48,385 bases of DNA from Deltaproteobacteria bacterium (GTDB taxonomy: Bacteria > Bdellovibrionota_B > Oligoflexia > Oligoflexales > CAIYRB01): NCBI GenBank assembly GCA_016874735.1, contig VGTI01000032.1, positions 1 through 48,385 on the forward strand, in the 5' to 3' direction. The notes beneath the pieces are model-generated. The model saw only the letters and a list, made by a program, of their open reading frames with translations. It ran no database searches and had not been told where the DNA came from. Positions 42,435-48,385 of this stretch are shown here, in pieces (position 1 is the stretch's first letter; the number at the start of each line of letters is the position of its first letter). A program made the position numbers and the translations under genes.

Positions 42435-43793
42435 TCAGTGTACGGGACGGCCGAGGAGCCTACTCGGGCCTACCAGACCCTTCAGTTGCACAAAAGATAT
42501 GCAACCAGCCTCGACTTTCGTAGCATCAGCGACCACCGACAGGTAGTTGGGGGTGTGACCCAGGCGGCGTCCCTGATCATCGAGGTCCTTCTCCCAAAGT
42601 ACAGGCAGCGAGCGACCGATAAATTTGCGCGCATAATTGGCCGCGAGCTCGTCCGAGAGGCGTCGCAGCGTGGCCGCCCTTTCCTTGATGACATCGGCGG
42701 GTAGATGGCCTGGCATGCGCACGGCTGCTGTGTTTGGCCGCTGCGAGTAGGGAAACACATGGAGATAGCTCAGTTCGAGGCTGCGAATCAGCTCCACCGT
42801 GGCCTCAAAGTCTTCGTCCGTCTCGCCCGGAAATCCCGGTATGACGTCGGCCCCCACACAACCGTCGGGGAACTCAGCCCTGAACCGCTCCACAGCATCT
42901 GCATAACCGGCCCGGTCGTAGGTGCGACGCATGAGCTTCAAGATGCGGTCTGAACCCGACTGCAGCGGTAAATGCAGATGATCGCACACTTGCGCCCGCT
43001 GCGCCGCCAAGGCGTCTACCAGCGCGGGCGACAGTTCGGCAGGCTCGAGCGATGAGATCCTGAGCCGTTTTGGTGCTGCGACCGTCAGAATGTCTTCCAC
43101 CAGACCGACGATAGGGTCGGCTTCGACGTCAGCAGCGACGAGATCACGCCCGTAGTCGCCGATATGGATACCAGTCAGGACAATTTCGGCCACGCCTTCG
43201 GCGACCAGGCGTACGCATTCGGCTATGACCTGATCTCTGGGCACGCTGCGGCTAGCACCGCGGGCGTAGGGGATCAGACAGTAGGTACAGAAGCCGTTAC
43301 AGCCATCCTGCACCTTAACGAAGGCGCGGGTCTGTTCCGAACTAGCCTGATCGAACAAGGTTACCGACGATTTGAAGTGGGCCTGCTTATTGGCCGCCAC
43401 GGCCGCCACCCCGTCAGGTAGCTTGGCGGGTTTTGCGCCCGTCTTAAGCGACTCCATACCCGCGGCAACGGTGTCGACGAGGCGTTCTTTAGCCACGTTA
43501 GGGACGACCAGGTCGATCTCATCCATGGCCACCAGCCGCGCTGAGTCGGTCTGGGCGTAACATCCGGTAAAGACGAGCATGGTGTCGGGGGATTCCCGCC
43601 GGAGGCGGCGCGCCAGGTAGCGGGCCTCACGCTCAGCGTTAGCCGTCACACTGCAGGTGTTGACCACCGTGATGTCGGCCGCCTCGGGCGCTGTGACTAG
43701 CTCGTAACCTCTCGCTCTGAATTGGTTTTCCAGCGCGTGGCCGTCGAAAGTATTGACCTTGCATCCGAGAGTTTTAACGTATACGCTGGCCAT
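42435..43793 (-). CDS. mtaB: tRNA (N6-threonylcarbamoyladenosine(37)-C2)-methylthiotransferase MtaB
   Basis: This 452-aa radical-SAM enzyme has an N-terminal UPF0004 domain with three cluster cysteines (TLGCKVN Cys11, VNTCSV Cys47, FTGCYA Cys78). The radical-SAM motif CNGFCTYC is in VQDGCNGFCTYCLIPYARG. LHLPLQSGSDRILKLMRR and VIPGFPGETDEDF follow, and a C-terminal TRAM-like part is present. GCKVN and the overall spacing favour MtaB over MiaB or RimO. It adds methylthio to t6A37 of tRNAs reading ANN codons. The ATG has AAGG upstream. Confidence 0.92.
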   Translation of the reverse strand: MASVYVKTLGCKVNTFDGHALENQFRARGYELVTAPEAADITVVNTCSVTANAEREARYLARRLRRESPDTMLVFTGCYAQTDSARLVAMDEIDLVVPNVAKERLVDTVAAGMESLKTGAKPAKLPDGVAAVAANKQAHFKSSVTLFDQASSEQTRAFVKVQDGCNGFCTYCLIPYARGASRSVPRDQVIAECVRLVAEGVAEIVLTGIHIGDYGRDLVAADVEADPIVGLVEDILTVAAPKRLRISSLEPAELSPALVDALAAQRAQVCDHLHLPLQSGSDRILKLMRRTYDRAGYADAVERFRAEFPDGCVGADVIPGFPGETDEDFEATVELIRSLELSYLHVFPYSQRPNTAAVRMPGHLPADVIKERAATLRRLSDELAANYARKFIGRSLPVLWEKDLDDQGRRLGHTPNYLSVVADATKVEAGCISFVQLKGLVGPSRLLGRPVH

Positions 43794-43941
43794 GATTTGC
43801 CTTGTGTTTTACGGCAGTGCTCGTCGCCGCTGGATCGCGCAACAACCAAAGGTGCCACGCCTAATTCATCCCCCAGTTACCGGAAAGTCAGGCCCCCTGG
43901 CAAGTCTCACTTGTAGTACCTGAAGTGGAGGAATCGCTCGG

Positions 43942-45921
43942 ATGCTCGCTGATTTAGGCTTTTACCTACTGTTACTGTGCCTCGTCAGTACTTGCTACGG
44001 AGTGGTGGCGGCGGTGCTTGCAGCACTTTGGCGTCACCGGCGGCTCTACCGCTCCTCACGCCTAGCCCTGACAGCTAGTTGCACCATGGCCAGCGTCGCT
44101 GCGCTGATGCTTTGGTATCTCTTTTTCAACCGGGACTACTCCGTCGCTTACATCTTCAAGACTTCGAGCAATGACCTGCCGCAGATCTATACGCTGACAG
44201 CGTTTTGGTCGTCGCTTGAGGGGTCGCACTTCCTCTGGACGCTGCTCCTTTGCATCTATGGGACCATTGCACTGTGGACCTACAGTAAGGACAATGAGCA
44301 CATCATGCCTTACGTCTCAGCCAGTATACAGGCTGTGCTGGGCTGGATGTTTTACCTGCTGCTCAGTCACTCCGATCCCTTTTTGCGCCTGTTCCCGGCC
44401 CGTCCTGACGGTCAGGGGATGAACACCCTGTTGCAGAATCCCTACATGGCGATTCACCCACCTACCCTCTTTACCGGCTATACTGCACTAGCCATTCCGG
44501 CAGCTTACAGTGTGGCGGCCCTGTGCTACGGCGATATTACTGAGGGCTGGCTTAAGACCACGCGCCGGTGGACGCTCTACGCTTGGTGCGCTCTAACGGC
44601 TGGGATTATCCTCGGTGGCCACTGGGCCTACGTCGAGCTGGGTTGGTCTGGCTACTGGGCCTGGGACCCGGTGGAGAATTCTAGTTTCATTCCGTGGCTC
44701 TTTTGCACGTCGTTACTCCATTCGCTCGTAGTGCAGGACAAACTCGGGCACCTCAAAAGGCTCACGATTATCTTGGCGTTCCTGGCCTTTTTCTTTAGCT
44801 TCTTCGGTACCTTTATCACGCGCTCGGGAGTGATTAGCTCGGTACACTCTTTTGCCGAGTCACCGATCGGTCCCAACTACCTGGCTTTCCTGGCTGCCAT
44901 GCTGCTGGCGGTGGCGGTGATTTACGGCTTCCGTGCCCCGTCCATCCTGCCACCCGAGGCCGACAAGGCATGGGGGGTGTCTAAGGAGTCAGCCCTGGTC
45001 ATCACGCAGTTTTTACTGCTGACGCTGGCGGCGATCGTCTGCGTTGGGACCTTGTATCCGATCGTATCAGAGGCCATCACGGGCGAGCGGACGACAGTAC
45101 AGGCGCCTTACTTCAATGCTTTCGCTCCCTGGATCGGGCTCGGCCTCGTGGTCGCCATCGCCCTTGGCAACCTCATGCGCTACCAGACCAATAAGATGCC
45201 GGGCGGCCCGCGTCTCATGATCGGGGCAGCCGTAGTGGCGCTACCGCTGACGGCAGTCCTGGTGATTGGCGGCGATGTCATGAGCACTAAGAAGCCGTTC
45301 AACTTGGCGGCGCAGGTAGTCGGTCTATTCCTGTGCGCTTGGTCCACCGTAAGTCTGACGGGTGACCTGGTGCAGAGGCTGCGGGACATCCGCTTTAAGC
45401 TCGGACTCTTTCTCAGCCGCAACCTGGCCTACGTTGGTGGCTACATCGCGCACATCGGGCTTCTGATCGCCATTGCCGGGTTCCTCGGTAACTACCGCGG
45501 CCTGCAAAAGATCGCCACCCTGAACTCGGGCGAGACGGTCGACTTCTATGGCTACCAGCTGCGCTTTGATGAGATCAAAGAGCTGCAAAAAGATAACGCC
45601 ACGCTTTATCAAGGAGCGCTTGAAGTGACCCGCGCCGGTGCACCGATAGGTGCCATCACGCCAGCGCGTAGCCGCTATCCCACGTCGACCAACCTCAATC
45701 ACGAGGTGGCGCTGATGTCGACCTTCTGGCACGACCTCTATGTCACCCTGTCCGACTTTGATCGGGAGAACGGGCGCAAGGCCACCTTTGAACTCCACAT
45801 CAACCCGACCGTTCGGTTTGTCTGGATTGCCGCTTTTGTCATGGTGATTGGTGGCATCATCGCGATGTTTGATCGCTACCGAGGCAATAAGAGTCGGGAC
45901 GCCATTCGTGCGGCGCTATGA
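43942..45921 (+). CDS. ccmF: Cytochrome c maturation protein CcmF (heme lyase component)
   Basis: This 659-aa inner-membrane protein has about 14-15 predicted helices. The tryptophan-rich heme-handling segment is WSGYWAWDPVENSSFIPW (235-252). Conserved histidine motifs include NPYMAIHPPTLFTGY (about 166-180), GGHWAY (225-230) and FITRSGVISSVHSFAES. The C-terminal periplasmic region precedes a last helix. CcmF with CcmH and CcmI ligates heme to apocytochrome c in the periplasm. GGAGG precedes the ATG. The next gene overlaps its stop by 4 bases (ATGA). Confidence 0.95.
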   Translation: MLADLGFYLLLLCLVSTCYGVVAAVLAALWRHRRLYRSSRLALTASCTMASVAALMLWYLFFNRDYSVAYIFKTSSNDLPQIYTLTAFWSSLEGSHFLWTLLLCIYGTIALWTYSKDNEHIMPYVSASIQAVLGWMFYLLLSHSDPFLRLFPARPDGQGMNTLLQNPYMAIHPPTLFTGYTALAIPAAYSVAALCYGDITEGWLKTTRRWTLYAWCALTAGIILGGHWAYVELGWSGYWAWDPVENSSFIPWLFCTSLLHSLVVQDKLGHLKRLTIILAFLAFFFSFFGTFITRSGVISSVHSFAESPIGPNYLAFLAAMLLAVAVIYGFRAPSILPPEADKAWGVSKESALVITQFLLLTLAAIVCVGTLYPIVSEAITGERTTVQAPYFNAFAPWIGLGLVVAIALGNLMRYQTNKMPGGPRLMIGAAVVALPLTAVLVIGGDVMSTKKPFNLAAQVVGLFLCAWSTVSLTGDLVQRLRDIRFKLGLFLSRNLAYVGGYIAHIGLLIAIAGFLGNYRGLQKIATLNSGETVDFYGYQLRFDEIKELQKDNATLYQGALEVTRAGAPIGAITPARSRYPTSTNLNHEVALMSTFWHDLYVTLSDFDRENGRKATFELHINPTVRFVWIAAFVMVIGGIIAMFDRYRGNKSRDAIRAAL

Positions 45922-46463
45922 GGAGCGACACTGAGATGTTGAAGACGATGACGCGTCATGGACCCACACTAAACATAATTAAATTGCTCGTGCTCAATCT
46001 GTTGCTGACGACCGCCCTCGTGGCTGGTGAGTCCGGCCCGGTTGACGAGGACGCGCTGAAAAAGGCGTGGCCCAGCGACGGGCCGATTGGCGAGCTATTT
46101 CATGACGTCGCCGGCTCGCTGCGGTGCCCCACCTGTACGGGCCTGAGCGTGCTCGAGTCGGACGCCCGCTTTTCGCAGCAGATTAAAGAGATCGTCCTCG
46201 AGCAGGTCGAGGCGGGTAAAAATCGTGAGCAGATACTTCAGTATTTTACCGAGCGCTATGGCCCGTGGATCTTGCGGTCACCGCCGCCGCGCGGCTTCAA
46301 CGTGCTGGCGTGGCTTTTACCACTGACGATCCTGCTGCTAGGCCCACCGGCTGTGTGGTTCTTCGTCTGGCGCAAGCGCCGCGTCATGAATACGCTGGGT
46401 GTGCGCTCCGCGGATGACATCATCAAGGAGATGCAGGGTCGGCTTAAGGAGATGCAGGGATGA
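45918..46463 (+). CDS. ccmH: Cytochrome c-type biogenesis protein CcmH (CcmL/NrfF family)
   Basis: This 181-aa protein has a signal or anchor helix (IIKLLVLNLLLTTALVAG). The redox pair is Cys70 and Cys73 in LRCPTCTGLSVLESDA. FTERYGPWILRSPPPRGFN follows, then a membrane helix. It reduces the apocytochrome heme-binding cysteines. Either ATG 45918 (overlapping ccmF) or ATG 45936 (GAGGAG upstream) could be the start. It overlaps the next gene in ATGA. Confidence 0.92.
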   Translation: MRSDTEMLKTMTRHGPTLNIIKLLVLNLLLTTALVAGESGPVDEDALKKAWPSDGPIGELFHDVAGSLRCPTCTGLSVLESDARFSQQIKEIVLEQVEAGKNREQILQYFTERYGPWILRSPPPRGFNVLAWLLPLTILLLGPPAVWFFVWRKRRVMNTLGVRSADDIIKEMQGRLKEMQG

Positions 46464-46765
46464 TTTACATAGCGGTCTTAATCGGCATCTTGCTCCTAGC
46501 TGTGCTCATGGCGCCTTTTTGGTTCGGCCCGGGAGGCCTACTGCAAGCTGGCTCTTCCATCAACTCCCCGAGCGAACTGCAAGCCCTTAAGGACGCCTTG
46601 CTCAAGCGCTATGTTGAGGACGAGCGGGCCTTCAAGGCCGGCCACCTATCGGCCAATTCCTGGGAGCAGCGCCAGAGCTTTCTCACCAATCGTTATATCG
46701 ATGCTGCGCGACGCCTAGACTTTTTGCAGCATACCGAGTCAAGGCCAAGTCGAGGTGCCCAGTGA
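46460..46765 (+). CDS. Short CcmI-like membrane protein
   Basis: This 101-aa protein has an N-terminal membrane helix (IYIAVLIGILLLAVLMAPFWF) and a helical soluble part (LQALKDALLKRYVEDERAFK, SWEQRQSFLTNRYIDAARRL). It matches the N-terminal portion of CcmI, without the TPR domain, and sits directly after ccmH with start and stop overlapping (ATGA, 46460-46463). It probably helps the CcmF-CcmH heme lyase. The next gene overlaps its stop too. Confidence 0.75.
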   Translation: MIYIAVLIGILLLAVLMAPFWFGPGGLLQAGSSINSPSELQALKDALLKRYVEDERAFKAGHLSANSWEQRQSFLTNRYIDAARRLDFLQHTESRPSRGAQ

Positions 46766-47454
46766 GTAGTTTGAGAGGAATGCTACAGTCAATAGTGGTG
46801 CTCGGTAGTCTAGTCGCAAGTGCCCCCTGCGCCCAAGCCGAGGTCTATGTCACGCCTAAACATCTTTTGATTTTGCGTGGCGCTCTCGATACGCTTTACG
46901 GCAGTTATATCTTCGCCCTGCAAAATACGGGCGAAGTCGCCGAGAATTACAAGACACCCGTGGCACTCCCCAAGGAAAAGGACGACTGGGCGACGCAGGA
47001 AGGGCTTGAGCCCAGCGAAGTGTCGCTCTCGCCTACGGGCAGCCTGGTCGTCGAGAAGAGCGTGCAACCAGGCGTCAACCTGCTCGGCATCGATTTCAAA
47101 GTCCCGGCAAGTTTCGGCCACACAACACTCACTTTTAAGCCTGAAGTCGCGATCGAGAGCATGATCGTCCTCGTGCCACGTGGTAGCTCGGTCAGCATTG
47201 AGTCGGGACGTTTTGCACCGGCTGATAGCAGTCAGGCGCCGGATCCGCAGTACGTGCCTTGGCACAGTGCGGGGCCTCTAGCAGCTGGCGAAGAGATCAA
47301 GATCGACGTCTACGGCCTCCCCGAGGGCCGGGCACGGCTTTGGATCGTCGGCGGTGGCGTCGCTGCCCTACTCCTCGCCTTAGCTGGCGTGGTCGCCTGG
47401 CGGACGCGACCTAAGATCACTAGCGACGGCGCTCAGTCAATGCTAATTGGTTAG
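46762..47454 (+). CDS. Exported membrane protein of the ccm cluster, unknown role
   Basis: This 230-aa protein starts at GTG 46762, overlapping the previous stop (GTGA). The signal peptide is VVLGSLVASAPCAQA. The periplasmic part is all-beta (VYVTPKHLLILRGALDTLYG, LGIDFKVPASFGHTTLTFKP). A C-terminal membrane helix (LWIVGGGVAALLLALAGVVAW) leaves a short cytoplasmic tail. Translational coupling ties it to the cytochrome c maturation genes. It may be an accessory component; I do not recognise a named family. Confidence 0.72.
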   Translation: MSSLRGMLQSIVVLGSLVASAPCAQAEVYVTPKHLLILRGALDTLYGSYIFALQNTGEVAENYKTPVALPKEKDDWATQEGLEPSEVSLSPTGSLVVEKSVQPGVNLLGIDFKVPASFGHTTLTFKPEVAIESMIVLVPRGSSVSIESGRFAPADSSQAPDPQYVPWHSAGPLAAGEEIKIDVYGLPEGRARLWIVGGGVAALLLALAGVVAWRTRPKITSDGAQSMLIG

Positions 47455-47510
47455 GGACTTTTAGTTAGGGAATTTTGGTTAGTGACGGACCGTGTCGGAG
47501 CCGATCCTGC

Positions 47511-47828
47511 ATGATGAAAGACAATAAATGGACGGTGGCAGCTCTTGCTGTCATTGCCGTAGCGCTACTATCAACCCGCGGTGGGATGGCCTCGCTAGTC
47601 CCGCTGCTGCGCAATTTGATGCCGCTCATCCTGGCTGTGCTGGCCTACCGTTTTATCGTGCGCAAGGTGCGCAGCGTCCTCGGGCAAAATCCCGAGCAGC
47701 CGCAGCAGCGGCAGTCGCAGTTCCGTTGGCCCCAGTCGCGACCGGCGGAGGACGAAAAGCGCGTCATCGATCTCTGCCCCAAGTGTGGGGCCTATATGCG
47801 TCCTGGACATCGCTGTAGTCGAAATTAA
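47511..47828 (+). CDS. Small membrane protein with C-terminal zinc ribbon
   Basis: This protein of about 105 aa starts at ATG 47511 or 47514 (the frame is open to 47475). Two hydrophobic segments (WTVAALAVIAVALL, LRNLMPLILAVLAYRFI) precede a basic Gln-rich linker. The C-terminal CPKCGAYMRPGHRC gives four possible zinc ligands. It lies 56 bases after the previous gene and may belong to the same transcript. The function is unknown. Confidence 0.7.
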   Translation: MMKDNKWTVAALAVIAVALLSTRGGMASLVPLLRNLMPLILAVLAYRFIVRKVRSVLGQNPEQPQQRQSQFRWPQSRPAEDEKRVIDLCPKCGAYMRPGHRCSRN

Positions 47829-47843
47829 CAGTTTTAAATTTGG

Positions 47844-48385
47844 GTGAAGCGTCAAGTGCGTCAACTAACTTTAGTGATCGTGCTGCTACCTATGCTCGCC
47901 GCGGCCCTCGCCGGGTGTGGGCAGAGTGAATCCAGTCATCCAAGTAGCGTTGAGGAGTCTAGGGCCCACTGGCGCAGCCTCGCCCCAACCTGCGCGGGCT
48001 ACCCATCGAAGGCGGACTGTGACGACGGCGACATGACGCTCTTTGGTGGCCTGATTTGCGCCGGCGGCGAATCTGCAGGTTGCGCGCTGGTGCGGGATGC
48101 TCAGGGACCAGAGGGCCAGTGGTGGCGCTCACCGCGGCGTGCGGGCGGCAACCTGGGCCAGCCGAACTCGTTCTCCCGGGACATGGCCATGGGCGTGCTC
48201 CTCTACCTCGCGACGACACGCGACACGGCAGCGGCCGAGCGCTGGCTCACTTGGATCCATGCTAATCGCAGCTGCAGCGTCACTGGTCCGCGTGGCAAGT
48301 GCGTGGTGCCTGGCGTGCATCGGTTTTGCCGCGATGACAAAGACTACCGCTGTCTCATGACGCCCGGTAACTGGGCGATGATGGG
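47844..48385 (+). CDS. Lipoprotein, partial (runs off the right edge)
   Basis: The frame from GTG 47844 is open to the window end (180 codons). The signal LVIVLLPMLAAALAGC ends in a lipobox (LAGC). The mature part is Cys-rich (PTCAGYPSKADCDDGD, LICAGGESAGCALV, RSCSVTGPRGKC, HRFCRDDKDYRC) with NSFSRDMAMGVLLYLATT and RWLTWIHANR in between. It looks like an envelope-anchored, disulfide-stabilised domain. I do not recognise the family. No clear ribosome site is present; GTG 47856 is an alternative. Confidence 0.7.
   Translation, partial: MKRQVRQLTLVIVLLPMLAAALAGCGQSESSHPSSVEESRAHWRSLAPTCAGYPSKADCDDGDMTLFGGLICAGGESAGCALVRDAQGPEGQWWRSPRRAGGNLGQPNSFSRDMAMGVLLYLATTRDTAAAERWLTWIHANRSCSVTGPRGKCVVPGVHRFCRDDKDYRCLMTPGNWAMM

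Overview
The window looks like chromosomal DNA of a moderately GC-rich Gram-negative bacterium. Evidence for this is lipobox lipoproteins, an outer-membrane beta-barrel, a CcmF/CcmH cytochrome c maturation cluster, and several start codons that are GTG or TTG with clear Shine-Dalgarno sites. The mix of genes (tandem vWA lipoproteins, CNBD proteins, receiver-domain protein with a proline-rich tail, many unrecognised secreted proteins) suggests a Bdellovibrionota/Oligoflexia or other delta-like lineage. That placement is inference; no rRNA is present to settle it.

Layout. 1-199: N-terminal end of an EI24/CysZ-like membrane protein (minus strand). 477-3385: two tandem paralogous von Willebrand A lipoproteins. 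3367-8553: an AT-richer accessory stretch with two divergent DUF4143-type ATPases, an orphan hypothetical gene and a complete ISL3-family insertion sequence. The IS (7249-8545) has inserted into a lipoprotein gene (7119-9596), with a perfect 8-bp target duplication; conceptual excision restores a 390-aa frame exactly. 9721-11911: a two-gene secreted-protein operon, one member with a PEGA-like tail. 11924-16463: a complete BMP-type nucleoside ABC transporter operon on the minus strand, all four genes overlapping. 16618-16692: tRNA-Arg(CCU), whose 3' end is overlapped antisense by a pentapeptide-repeat gene. 17416-19926: a large alanine/glutamate/arginine-rich protein built from about 38 uninterrupted 15-residue repeats.

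20004-30945: metabolic and secreted enzymes. These are an enoyl-CoA isomerase, a GH2 glycosidase with an inserted discoidin domain, a small acidic protein, rpsU, a CocE/NonD-type lipoprotein hydrolase, a gamma-glutamyltransferase with an apparent one-base frameshift in its signal peptide, a GH36 alpha-galactosidase-like enzyme and a beta-barrel protein. 30965-38401: a CNBD protein, a hypothetical gene, greB, an aminopeptidase P, a large hypothetical protein, an ICMT-like methyltransferase and an RdgC-like protein. 38514-42163: a receiver-domain protein, nadC, and a BirA-CoaX fusion; the last two tie NAD, biotin and CoA cofactor supply together. 42435-43793: mtaB. 43942-47828: ccmF, ccmH and a ccmI-like gene, followed by two membrane proteins of unknown role. 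47844-end: a partial lipoprotein.

The most striking novelty is the pentadecad-repeat protein at 17416. The best documented event is the ISL3 insertion. The paired DUF4143 ATPases with their own promoter palindromes are the best candidate for an accessory (defence- or selfish-type) module, but their function is not known from sequence.
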